From Pegea sp. RAD2-039 (lineage: Eukaryota > Chordata > Thaliacea > Salpida > Salpidae): 64,000 nucleotides of DNA. The notes below the pieces were generated by a model. The model saw only the letters and a list, made by a program, of their open reading frames with translations, had not been told where the DNA came from and made no database searches. The translations under genes and the position numbers were made by a program. The stretch lies in assembly GCA_034620365.1 (NCBI GenBank), contig JAQGEQ010000126.1, positions 186,001 to 250,000 of the forward strand. Direction: 5' to 3'. This document shows, piece after piece, positions 25,695-37,059 of this stretch (within the stretch, counting starts at the first letter, position 1; each line of letters begins with the position of its first letter).

Positions 25695-25902
25695 AATAAA
25701 TCCGTCCTTTTAGAGCTTTATTGTGTCATTAAATTTGTTCTTTTACTATGCAGGTTGCTTATTTTATTTTTTGAACAAAATGATCCTTTGATAATTAGCT
25801 TGGGTGGTTGGTTTTGACCATAATGTCTACTTGACTCTGTCTGCGTGCTGGGATTTTTTGTTAATTTTTTTGTAATAATTTGATCATGAAATTGTAAATA
25901 AA
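25695..25902 (+). terminator. FOXN polyadenylation signals
   Basis: AATAAA occurs at 25695-25700 and again at 25897-25902, the latter followed by a T/G-rich stretch (GTTTTCGATTTCG). This places the 3' UTR at roughly 0.5-0.75 kb. Sequence inference only. Confidence 0.4.
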
Positions 25903-26269
25903 GTTTTCGATTTCGTAAAATTTATTTTTTGTTTTAATTCTATTAAAAAGATTTTGAGATTTTTCAACTTTTAGTTGAAAGACAATTCGTAGCAGAAATC
26001 ATCAGCTTCTGATATCAGATTTTTTCAAATTTAATTCTTGATATTTAAAGTTTGATTAGATTAAACAACTATTTCAGCAATTTTTTGTATAACTTACCCA
26101 TTAATGGAATAATTACTTTCATCAACATTATCAATTTACAATAAAACAATTTCGATAAGAATATATGAATTAAAAGTCTTAAAATATAAGTTAAAGTCTT
26201 TAATGACTTGACATTAGCAAAAATTTATTGTTCTTTATACGAAAGTTAGATAATACTGGTTTAGGGTTT

Positions 26270-27990
26270 ATTGCAGTTAGAAAAGTTCCTTTATAGCTAG
26301 CTTGAGTTGTCTGGATTGAAGCAATGGGTCTAATACTAAAAAGTTTGGCATCGTCGGCCAAGTGTATTTTGGATTTAGAAAAGGTCTATTGATGTGAATA
26401 TTGAAGGGAAGAGTGGCAATAATGATGCCTTGGGGAGCACCACTGAAGACTTCGAGAAAAATTGAAGCAAAGTTATATGATAACTTGTTGCTGTCTATCT
26501 TTAAAAAATTACTTAATTCAAGAGATAAGAGTTGGGTTAAGGTTAGACTGTCTGAGAGTTTTTACTAATATGGGATGTGAAAGTGAGTCAAAGGCTTTGT
26601 GAATAATATTTACAAATAATATTTGTTGTTAGACTATTTGCTGATGACACTGGTGGAGACAGGACAACATCTGATCACTTCAGGACTTTGAGGAAGGAAT
26701 CCCAATTGATAATCAGGGAGTAAGTTGCTTCGGAAAAAATAATTCAGAAATTTCCTTGAAATGATTAATCCGAAGATTTATCAGAGACTACTAGTGAGAG
26801 AAATTGGTCGGTAGCTCAGTGGCTTACCTCGGTGTCATTTCTATGGAATAGGATAATGATGAAACTTGTTCATCGGGAAGATACATAGCTGGAAAATAAT
26901 GAAGAACTAAGCAGATGTAATACAAGTTGTTACATTATAGAATATCTAGATCGCTTAATAGAATAAAAAGAGCTTTGTTCAGGTGTGCGAATTTGTCTCT
27001 AATATTGTGGACTTCTGTGAACCTTGTAAGGTCAGTGAAAGCAAATCATCCAAAAGATTTTTCCGATTTAAGAATAATATTCTTAGAATTATGGTCTTTA
27101 AGTAGAACGCTTGAAAGTTAAAGTTAAAAAATAAAAACTTTTCATAATCAGTAAGATACACATTTTAATTTTAATTCACCAACAAGGGGTGGTATAGATG
27201 AGCAGAAAGTTGGTTTCAATTTAATGAATTTGTAAAATTTACGCGATAAACTGCAGTCATAAATTTTGCTGTCTTGTCTGTAGTGGTGCCACTTCTTAAT
27301 TTCACATTCCTTCCACCTGAGCATGCGTTTTGCTTTATACGAATTATTTATGTTTTTTGTATATAAGATATATAACCATTTATCATGCGTTTGATGTGTG
27401 GTGGAGTTTTAATACAGGCATTTGAATGGAGTTTTTCAGAACTTGTATGAAACTGTCTTAGAAAGACTGTAAAGGTGCATTTCCAGTTAAAGAGGAATAG
27501 ATAGGTTTAATCTTTTCAAATTTGGCTTATTAGGAAGATCATAGGAAGATAAAAATCTCTGAACAAGTAAAAAAGATATGTCACCATGCAAGGTATTGCT
27601 AATACTATGCAGATACCAGAAGGCAACGATTTATTTTGAGATATTGAAGAAGAGAATACAACAAAAGTTAACCTTAGATTTCAAGTTAAAATGATCGACA
27701 CAAATAATTCCAAAACTATTTTTGGAAAATGTGAACGAATCTAATTTGTGTGAACTTATTTAAGTTTATAGTCAAGTAGAGAAGCAAATTTCTATAGAGT
27801 AAGCAAACCTTCTCTAGTGTCAATGCAATCATGTCTAATGATATCATAGCCAAGGGGGTAGACCATGGGGTTTGACATTTTAACCAGTATTTAGTTAGGA
27901 AGAATATGTCGGTTTGATTGAACTAAAGATGATGGGACACAAGATCTATTATGTTTTTATAAGTTCGAATACGAATTACATTTTATTAAT
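26270..27990 (-). mobile_element. Decayed LINE, endonuclease plus reverse transcriptase (CR1/Jockey-like)
   Basis: Read on the minus strand. An endonuclease start like FFLTKYWLK lies near 27940-27900, then GYDIIRHDCIDTRE near 27850-27810 and LNKFTQI near 27770-27740. RT motifs follow: YRPISLTSSL near 26815-26785, LLPDYQLGF near 26725-26695, a KAFDSLSHP-like motif A near 26610-26570, SGAPQGIII near 26445-26415, and a decayed motif C where YADD would be, near 26350. Many stops and frameshifts. Order and spacing fit one nearly full-length ORF2 relic. Confidence 0.7.
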
Positions 27991-28639
27991 AGAACTTCTC
28001 TGAGAAAAATTTGATAGTAGATACTTTATTTGTTTCTTGTAAATATTAGATATTCTTATTTTTTAATAGATAGTATTTAACAGTTACTTGTTGCAAAGTC
28101 AATATATTACTGAAAACATTATTACTAAAGATAGAATCCAAATGAAGAAGACTTTCTGAAAAATCATTTTCTTACAAAATAACAAGTATCTTCTATAAAG
28201 CAAGTTTAACTTATCTGTTCACAAATAAAGTATTCGATTCTGAGTTAATTATCCTTTTATAGAAATTTGTTTGAATGCATGGCTGACACATTTTATAATT
28301 CTTTTCCAGTTGATGTAAGGTTTGAAAACGATACTTCAAGTTCAGCTACGAAAAGCTATCGATGTTCGGTTGGCTCCTAAGTAAGGGAAGAAGACGAAAT
28401 ATACTAATTTAGCTCAGTGGCTTTTGTGACTTTTTGTCTAAGATGGAAATGAATAGACAAATTGGCTGCGCTGATGATAATGCAGACGTGTTCGAGTTCT
28501 TTCATGGTTCTAAAACATGAAATTTACGCAGATGTATGAACAATTAGAAAGAGTAACCAAAAACTTTCCAGCAAAAATATGAAAAAATATCCAAATGCAG
28601 AATGTGTAAAGCTAAATCAGAAACAATCGACCCTATACC

Positions 28640-29165
28640 AGGGTGGTCGTAAACAGCAGGAACAAAATACCTTCAACGCCATAAAAAGTAGCCAAATACC
28701 TTGACTGTTGCATTTGCAAATCAACATATATTTCTGTAAATTAAAAATGGCACAATCAATCCTGAAACAGTTATGAAAAAAAAACTATTTAATACAAGGA
28801 CTTTGGCATCAATACAGACTGGAAAATTACAACCAACAGATTAGAGCTATGTTGTTGTAAGAGACAGAATCAATAAAATGTGTTCATTGATTGACGTCGC
28901 AGTATCAAGCAACATAACTGTAAATATCAGAAAATTCAAAAAGAAATTCAAATACAAGGATCTAAAAATATAAATCCGAAGAATGTGGAAAGTAAATGCT
29001 AAAATAGTTCCAGCTGTGATTAGCGCATCATGAATAACATCAAAGGAATTTGAAAAGTTTGTTTGAAATATACCAGGAAAAATTCAAGGAGTTGAAATTC
29101 AAAAAATAGTATTATTGGAAGCAACGCACATATTGCACAAAGTTTTGATGCTTAACTGAATTTGA
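28640..29165 (+). mobile_element. Decayed non-LTR ORF, C-terminal domain
   Basis: Plus-strand translation gives YVVVRDRINKMCSLIDVAVS, FKYKDLKI, RRMWKVNAKIVPAVI, NIPGKIQGVEIQK and ATHILHKVL. These are the motifs of the conserved region after the RT domain in a widespread LINE group (KYKDL, MW-K-IPVVIGALG, QK-LLG-AHILRKVL). A second copy lies inverted at 44230-44470. Confidence 0.65.
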
Positions 29166-29399
29166 AATTTTTTATAACTTCTTTGTTCAAATAATGTTGC
29201 CCACTTTAATAATGTTGTCCACAACCTATGCATTGTATCCCAGCCAAACTCTTAATGCCATGAAATATTTTCCATCTCTTAACCTTTCTTGGCTTAAAAT
29301 GACCGTTTGTGACTCGCTCTTTATTTCCATCATTGTGTTTTGTAAGATATATCAACAAGCGACAGAAATACGGTGTAAAGAAGGAATTACATTTTATTT

Positions 29400-29770
29400 C
29401 CCTTTCAGCTTGTGACTAAACGTGATAGGCAAGATTGGCCATTCTTTCCACAGAATTGCTGGGTGACATCGGAAACCTTATCTTCCTGCGCTTCGAGCCA
29501 ATACGCGTACCTGGTTACATTTCTATGGAGTGCTGCGTGATCGTGGAAGCTTTTTCTGTTGTGCCGACTTACAAAAGATGCTGGCGTACTGCTAATGGGA
29601 CTTCTCTGCGTTGCATAATCTGCTGTAAGTTGAAACAGCTGAGTGTTTTGTATACCCAAATATTTCAACGTTGATTTTACTACGTCTTTGTACCTCTTTT
29701 TAGAGCATCTCTGTTTTTTACATTCAGGTGAGAGTTTGACATGAAATACTCTTCATTCTGTAGAAATGAG
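29400..29770 (-). mobile_element. LINE ORF2 C-terminal relic
   Basis: Minus-strand translation from about 29720 gives KRYKDVVKSTLKYLGIQ, then LFQLTADYATQRSPISST and SFVSRHNRKSFHDHAALHRN. This matches the post-RT tail of the LINE type seen at 1-1130 (RYKDTLK, then W--LA-DR--WR, then FE--R). One frameshift lies near 29690. Two listed frames (29405-29668 and 29680-29922) are its pieces. Confidence 0.6.
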
Positions 29771-31350
29771 TGACAAATTGAGGCCTGTTTCGCGTGAATA
29801 TGGTTTCGATGCCGATAACTCAGCTTTAGCAAGCACATTGACATTAAGAACGAAATCAAACCATTCGAAGCTGAGAATGTTTCGAAAATAGCGTTAGTGA
29901 AAACGGCCCTGAAGTTGAACAAATTAGTTCAGAAACCACATTCACGTCATACATACACATGTTTAGTTTTTAGATTTAATTATCAATTAATTGTTCACAA
30001 TAATAAGCAGTTAGATTATAAGAATGATAACTTACTTTGAAGATAACACTTGAATAAACTCCTATATTATCTAAATAGCAAAAAAATTGAAACAGAAACG
30101 CCCACTAAGAATATCACTAAGCAATACCAACAACTAGTTTTTATATTAGAAGCTGACAGTATCGAGGTTTGTTTTTAGATGTTGCCAGTATCAAGACTTG
30201 ATCTCACGTAAATAAAGTCTTTCATCTAAATCGTATTTGGAGCCCTTTGAGTGGTAAACTTTGACAATTAACTAATGAAATCTTCGCTTATAAAACTGAT
30301 CAATTTTGGATTTAAGGTCTTTTCTCGGAGAATTTTTAAGAAAGTCTAGTTGAAGGTTAGTTTTATCTTTTTTGTGTTCACCTGATATTTATCCAGTGGT
30401 CTGATTCAGTAAGTGTTTGAGTTAATGACTTGAAACATTTTATTTATTTATTTATTACAATAAATGTGAAGGAGGGTGCCTAAAGAGAGCACCTCTCGCT
30501 AACACACACTCTCACAACTTAGATCTATTTGACGTAATATGAATCAGATAACTGTTTCTTTATATTAAGAAGCGTATTTAACTAAGCAGGGAGCTAGAGC
30601 TTTCTCAATTACTCAACTTCTTATAAAAAAATTTACTCAGAAACTATCTTAGAAGATAATTGATCAATATGTACTTGTTGGGTGCTTGTAGGCAGCTCGT
30701 CGCTGTACTTATTGTCATCCTGCCAGCTTCTGCGACGCCAGCTGCATCAATTCTGCTATACAACTTATTAGCATGGACAGTGGACCTGCTGCATGGACAA
30801 CATCCAGATTTCTATAACTTCTTTCCTGGCTTATAGCATGACCGTTTTTTGCCGAAGCAGGCCATTCTACTATATATTTACTTAGAATTGTGAGAATTAC
30901 TTATTAATCTCTATCAGAATTATTAAGGAGTTTATTTGACGTTTTATAATAATTTACGAGCTTCAAACAGCAAATTTCTATTTTGCCTATTTGTTTTTTC
31001 AGTAATTAAAAATAGATTTCGCTTTTGATATTCTGATTAACGAGTTTAAGATGTTGGCGCGCTAGTGGTAAGTACCCTAAGCCACTAAGTTTACGATTTA
31101 TTTGTAATCACCTATTAAATCAAATTTATTTTTTGAATGCTACAAAATTTAAACAATTTATTTCAAACTGATGATTTTTAAGAGATGAAAAATGATTGCT
31201 GCTTAATAGAAAGAAGGTAGAAATATAAGATTGCAAAATGTTTACAATTGAAATGAAATTATGATTAGGTTGATGATTGCAAAATAATTCAAGGAACTTA
31301 ATCAGAAAATGTTCTTTTTAATATCTAAGCTATTCTTTTAGAATACAAAA
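29771..31350. other. Repeat debris and SLC51A 3' flank
   Basis: Apart from the shared tail at 30437-30525, I see no gene. 30640-30870 is richer in GC and looks like repeat without a family I can name. 31050-31085 holds an imperfect palindrome (CTAGTGG ... CCACTAAG). Confidence 0.4.
30437..30525 (-). repeat. LINE/SINE shared 3' tail with TTTA run
   Basis: On the plus strand (TTTA)n at 30439-30455 is followed by ACAATAAATGTGAAGGAGGG, TGCCTAAAGAGAGCACCTCT and CGCTAACACACACTCTCAC. This is the same terminal sequence as at 13757-13800 and 61533-61590, so the element's body lies at higher coordinates on the minus strand. No RT-coding sequence is evident beside it; 30640-30870 is unassigned. Confidence 0.65.
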
Positions 31351-34300
31351 TCAAATATTGATAAGAATTTCGTTGAATTCATCTTCATCTAAGCTCTCAT
31401 CAATTTGAGATAAGTGTATTTTACCAAATGACGAAATGATTAGAAGAATGGGCATTTCGCCCAATACAATGAAACTGTGAATATCTGAAAAAGATCTTTG
31501 AATAAGACAATTGACTCTTAAATTGTGAAATTTTGAAGTCTACAATAAATACAACCTGAAGCTCTTAACTGCGAATTGAAGACAGAATCACATGAAACAA
31601 GCCCCTTTTTTGAAAGCAAACTCATAATTGAATGTTGTAAAGAAGAAATAAGACAAACAAACTGAAAAATAAAATGTTGTACACAACTACTGCTGATGAC
31701 AAACAAACTTACCTGTATGCTCACATATTTAATTCTTAATTTGTATCTATCTCGTTTTTTCATTGTTCCATTAAATAATAAAGCCAAAAAGTACATTGCA
31801 ATTAATGCAGAAGCAGCATTAACATATTGAATTAGTAATTGATGAGAAGATTCCTTGAACAAATATCATAAAATTGCAAATTAAAAATAAATAAATTCAG
31901 AGTTTTCCGGTTAAAGCAATTTTTTTAAAAATATATTTATTAAATTGGTTAATCTCCATAAAACATACTTCATATAACAAATGTTGCTAAAATTATTTAC
32001 AGACTTTAAAATTAAACGAACAGATGTTATAACAATCGTAAAACGAACAATGCCAAGGTCAGCTTCTCCGTTCAACCAAATCACTGCTCCTATATAGTTA
32101 AGAAGAGGCCGGAGCAAAACAGCTTGCAGTATTCCAATCCTGACCAGTTTAAATATTCTGAAATATAAAAAGTTATGAAATAGCATAAAAAGGATATTTG
32201 TTAAATGTTGGCGTTAAACATTTTATTGTAAGTTTTTGATATATTTTTTTGAATATTTCATCAATTTTCAAAATTTAACTTCACTTTGAAGCAATTAAAT
32301 TATAATTATTATTAATTAGTATCAAATTGTGAGGATTATTTGAGACAAAATCTTTTGAAAGACTTCAAATAAACGATCTAATGCGCTGTTAGTGAATTCA
32401 GTAGATCAAAAAAATTCTGATCTGAAAAATTTTCTTTTTAAAAGCTTTAAAGAAGTTTCGACAAAAAACTAAAAAAACATCAAGAAAGAAAATTAAAAAG
32501 GACATAAATAGAATATTTAAAATGTTATGAAGTCAAAACAGCAACATAAATTTGTCAATTTTTCAAAGAGTTAAAAATAAAACTGAATTAAGATGGAGAC
32601 ATAAATATCAAATGATGAAGACAATCATCAAAATGTCTTTAAAAACTTCTGCAGAAGTCTGAGAAAACCATGAAATAGTCCCAAAACCACCCATCATTTG
32701 TGGTTTTAGGCCACTTTCGGCATCAACCAATTTTCAGTTTGGTTCATTAGCCAATTTAAAAGTTGAAATATTCCCACCTAAAGTAAAGGGTTAAATATCT
32801 CGAAGAAACTTTTCATCAACCAGCAGATTAATCTTAATTTACTAACCAATTGTAGTGAAATATTGAAATAAATTTTATCAACAAAAATGAAATCATTCTA
32901 AATGTTTTTTGTTTAAAGTATATTCCATCTCAATATAGTTTTTGTGGTATAGATTTATTTCCAGAAATATTTTCTCATACAACTAAATTAGTCCATTGCT
33001 TAGAGATTAAGCCAATAATGTAAAAATAATTGTGTATAGACTAATAATGTATGAGTAAAATCTTTTTTGAGTATTTATAACTAGTAAAATAATTAACAAA
33101 AATTAGAAACAAATTATTGAAGGTTTAAACTAACTTGTTTAAGCTCACAGATGGACAAAGACAACAAAAGCAACACGCTAAAGGTGGAGATGCTAAAGAC
33201 ACTTGGTTAGATGAATCAAGAAAATTGCTTTTGTCTTCTGCTAGACTGATTATTACATTCATCAATTCTTTCAATGTGAAAGAAAGGTATCTAAATATAA
33301 AAGCTTGAAACTATAATATTCTTTTTTACTTTATTTCAAAAGTTAGAACAACCTACAAAAAGTTCAACATGAATTTTTTAAACAATTATGCAAAGACTTT
33401 AAATATTTTTATAGCGCAATAATTTATTGATTAAAGTCAATTTATTATATCCAATTTATAAAAGTGCCAATTAGATGACTAATAAACATTTAATAAAAAG
33501 AAGTCCTTATGATCAATATTTACAGATCATAAACAAACTTATCTTGGGATAAACATATGTAAAAAAAATTGAATGTTAATTAAACTTGATCAGTAATTCT
33601 TACACTGAAAAGATAAGTTCTCCCAAAACGCTTGAGCGAGGTGATATAAGGGAAGTGAAAGATATAATTGAATACACCAAATAGGTGTTCTAAAAACCAA
33701 ATATTTCAAATTAATTTCTTTATGTTTTTAAAGGTTAAATTAGTAAAATTTTAACAACTTTCAGTTCACCATTTATAGATGAAAATGTGTTTTACTGCTT
33801 TAGGATTAAATTTAAAGAAATAATTTTAGTGAAACTAACTAATAAAATGAGCAACATTCATAATGTTGTTTGCTTTATGATATGTAAAAAGTGTTAATTT
33901 GCATTTAAAATGCTTATTTTTTATTTATACTGAATCAGTCAGATATTTTTTATGATTACATCCACAAAAAATGTAATAAAAAGATGAATTTCAACCTGAA
34001 TAAAAATCATCTTGGTAAATTTTAACTTAGGTTCACCATAATACTGTTGATAAATTTTATATGAACTATAACAACTGAAGAGAAATGTAAAAGCAAGAAA
34101 GCAAATGGAAAAGATGTAAATGATGTGTTGCCTAAAGTTCATATCTGAAAGCAAACATTTTAGTAAATATATTTAATAAACTATTACATAATTATAGCTA
34201 AATAAAACTAATGTTAATTAAGTTAATAACATTTTATTTTATAATGAAATCTACTGTTTGTTAATTAAAGCTATAAAATATTTCATTACTTAAAATTTTA

Positions 34301-34717
34301 TGAAACTTCAAATACTTTAAATATAGTCAAATAAACTAAAAGTAGTTTATATTTTAGCACTTTGAAATTATTATAATTTTTATTCAGTCAAGCAAAAATA
34401 ATAAGTTTAAGCTTTTAAAACAAACTATAACAACTAAGTTTTAAATATTTGAAAAAATTAGAGTTTTTATAAAAATTAAGGAAGATAAAATAACTACAAT
34501 TGTAAATATATTGGGCATAAACTGGATATATAGATTATCAAATTCTTTCTATTTAAACATTTTCTTCATTTAATATAACAACTTAAGTAATGGTTTCCTC
34601 ATTCTTTAAAAAATAATAAAAGTTTACAAAAATATAAAAACAAATCTTACTCTCTAGTAAATCTTCAGTTTTAGGAGCTGTGTTATAAACGCAGCTTGAA
34701 TTTGATTGAAGAAACAT
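31351..34717 (-). CDS. SLC51A: Organic solute transporter subunit alpha (SLC51A), 8 exons, complete
   Basis: Membrane subunit of a facilitated transporter of bile acids, steroid conjugates and eicosanoids; in vertebrates it needs a beta partner. Exons: 34717-34651, 34144-33996, 33689-33604, 33290-33135, 32157-32001, 31853-31713, 31661-31556, 31484-31351. They sum to 996 bases, 331 residues (human 340), in frame. The extracellular start SNSSCVYNTAPKTEDLLE matches the family pattern. Several hydrophobic segments follow, among them one beginning HIIYIFSICFLAFTFLF and the segment LRPLLNYIGAVIWL. SPRSSVLGELIFSVY matches the IPRSLVLVEM region. The cysteine cluster CCFCCLC at residues 140-146 is the family hallmark. 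The C-terminus is acidic. TMEM184 proteins share the fold but lack the Cys cluster and PRS-type motif together. No beta subunit is visible in the window. Confidence 0.9.
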
Positions 34718-36310
34718 TATTTAAATAATTTTTAACACTAAATATATAAAAAAAAAAGTTTTTTTAGATTTTTCTTCCAAAATTAAAATAATAACAGAGC
34801 AATATAATGTAAACAATATCATTTATAGGGACAGTTTGATATGAGTTGAGCGGACCGTCACGCTTGACTGCTTACGTCGGATACGCTTGATTGAGCAATA
34901 CAAATACAATACTGCCTACACATGTTAATAGTTCTATAAAACTGAAGATGTTTAAAGATATTCTCATATTACCAATTTAGATCATTTCAAATGCTTTGCC
35001 TAAAAAAAAGAGTTTTTAATTGTTATTATTTATAGCTAGATTAGAAAATTATTTTGTTTGAATAACATCATTATAGATAGACTTATGTAAATAAGTTTGA
35101 TTATTTTACTAATTACGGGTTTCTATTAAAATTTGTTGTAAACTTCTTTTAATAGAATAAGTATTTTGAAGTTTTTATTATCAGTAAATTAAGCATAATT
35201 ATTAATAATTCTAAAGATAAATAATTTATTTTTTATATAAATGAAACCATTTATTGATATATTTAAACAAAATTTTATAGATTATTTTTGTATGTTTCAA
35301 TATCTATTGTTATTTTGAAATTAAAAATATTTTTATAAATATTAAACTTATTTAAAGTACTCATTAAGATTATAACAACTTTTATAATTGTAAAGAAAAC
35401 TTAATCGAAATGATTGTTTTTCTATGATAGATCTATGTATAAAGTAATTAAATTTTATAACTTCTCAAATAAAATTGTTTAAGGATATTTTTTTTAATTT
35501 TAGCTTCATTAATGAATATTAATAAATATTATAATAATTAATATTAAATTATTATTTATTAATCAAGCTTGATTAATAAAACTGATTTATAATGTTTATA
35601 TAATAGATAATGATAATAATAATAATAATTTTTACTTTAAATGATTGCTAGTTTTCTTAAAAGAATTATCCAGGAAATAATTCTAATGACTCATATTTGT
35701 TTTTATCAAATCTTGAAGTAAATAAAATTTGATTCTAGATCTAATTCTTATACATCTAATTAGATTCTAATGTAGAATTTCTAAATCTTAAAATGAATAA
35801 AGTCTGCTAAAATTGATTAATGAAAAATCTTTTTAAAAATTTTAAAGTTTTCTGAAAGCAATTTTTACAATTTAAAAATGTGTGTAACTTCATATAACTA
35901 TATATTTATGTTTAATTTTTTTTAATTGTACTTATTATTTAGAATAAAAGTGGAAAAATATTGATTTAAATAACTCAATTTATTTTTATCAATGTTTTGG
36001 TTTATTTAGGTCTACTAGTTTCTGAATATGTTTATTTTAATTTTATAAACTATCATTTTAGTGTTTAAAGGACTTGGACAAATTATATGACTTGAATTAA
36101 ATATCATTTACTTGGAAAACTTTTCCTAAATGTGGTATACCCTATTTTTCTTTCAAAGACTGCTTTCATAAACTTCTATTAAATTCTTGCACATTGTCAC
36201 TACTTTTACATCCTACTAATATTTAAAATTATAATAACTTCTATCATTAATATTTCTCTGTAGAATGTAATCTTTCCAATGCTTTTAGAGACTCCTTGTT
36301 CAAAATGGAC
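34718..36310. other. Intergenic AT desert upstream of SLC51A
   Basis: About 1.6 kb, extremely AT-rich apart from a short CG-bearing patch at 34845-34895 that may belong to the SLC51A promoter. It contains the 26-base palindrome at 35555-35580 and a short ATA run near 35609-35630. Confidence 0.45.
35555..35580. repeat. Perfect 26-base palindrome
   Basis: Arms TTTATTAATCAAG (35555-35567) and its exact reverse complement (35568-35580) meet with no spacer. It sits in an AT desert. It could extrude as a cruciform. Confidence 0.8.
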
Positions 36311-36319
36311 TAAAATCTT

Positions 36320-36655
36320 TCTAAATAAGATAATTACGATTTGGAATCTTTCTGACTCAATCACTGCATCAAAATCTATCACCTCTTAAAATTATGATTT
36401 AAGCAATTTTGTCAACAAGTAAATTATCAAACTGCCAGTTTTTCATTTTCTTCTCTTATTTTGTAATTTTGATTTAAAACTAACAATTACTTATGCTTCT
36501 GTAGTGTTCTTATTTTCTTTTCTACATTATTTTATTTTAAAATGTGATACTTAAGACCTTTTTATTATCTTTCTGCTCATTTTAGTTTTAGTTAAGAACT
36601 TTATAATTTGTTATCTGCAGGCAAATGTTGATTAAAATAAATATATAATTGATTT
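36320..36655 (+). mobile_element. LINE 3' end (ORF2 terminus plus 3' UTR)
   Basis: It begins with the decayed ORF2 end and runs through a 3' UTR with TTTCATTTTCTTCTCTTATTTTG, GATACTTAAGACC and TTATCTGCAGGCAAATGTTG, then an AATAAATA-type tail. It aligns over its full length with 56780-57110 and more loosely with 49620-50035 and 52390-52545. Confidence 0.7.
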
Positions 36656-37059
36656 TTATATAAATTTAGAGAAAATGAAATCATGGTTGTAATCTAAGTT
36701 TTAAGCTATTTTTTACACTATATTAATTTTTTCTATATACTATATGTAATAAACAATTTCTTTTTTTAATGAATTAATTATTTTGTTGACAGTAATTTAT
36801 TGGCTATATGTGATTAGTTATAATTATTTATTACTTTTTAGTTTATCTATAAAATTTATTATTTTTATTAAATAAAACTTCTCTCTAGACATTTAAACTT
36901 TTAAATCAAAAGGTTAACTGTTAAATGGCTTTTAAACGCTTTTTACTTGAGATAAAATTCAGTGTGTAGTACATCTGATAGAGCAAGTATTTATTTAAAA
37001 TATATATCTTAGGTTTTATTGATAATCTATAAAAGCTAGGAATAAATTTGTTTGTCTTC

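Noticed and set aside
26805-26825. tRNA A-box look-alike (GGTAGCTCAGTGG)
   Set aside because: On the other strand it is the YRPISLTS motif region of a LINE reverse transcriptase; no B box or tRNA fold follows.
31050-31085. tRNA-like or SINE head (GCGCGCTAGTGGTAAG)
   Set aside because: Only an imperfect palindrome; no B box at a suitable distance.
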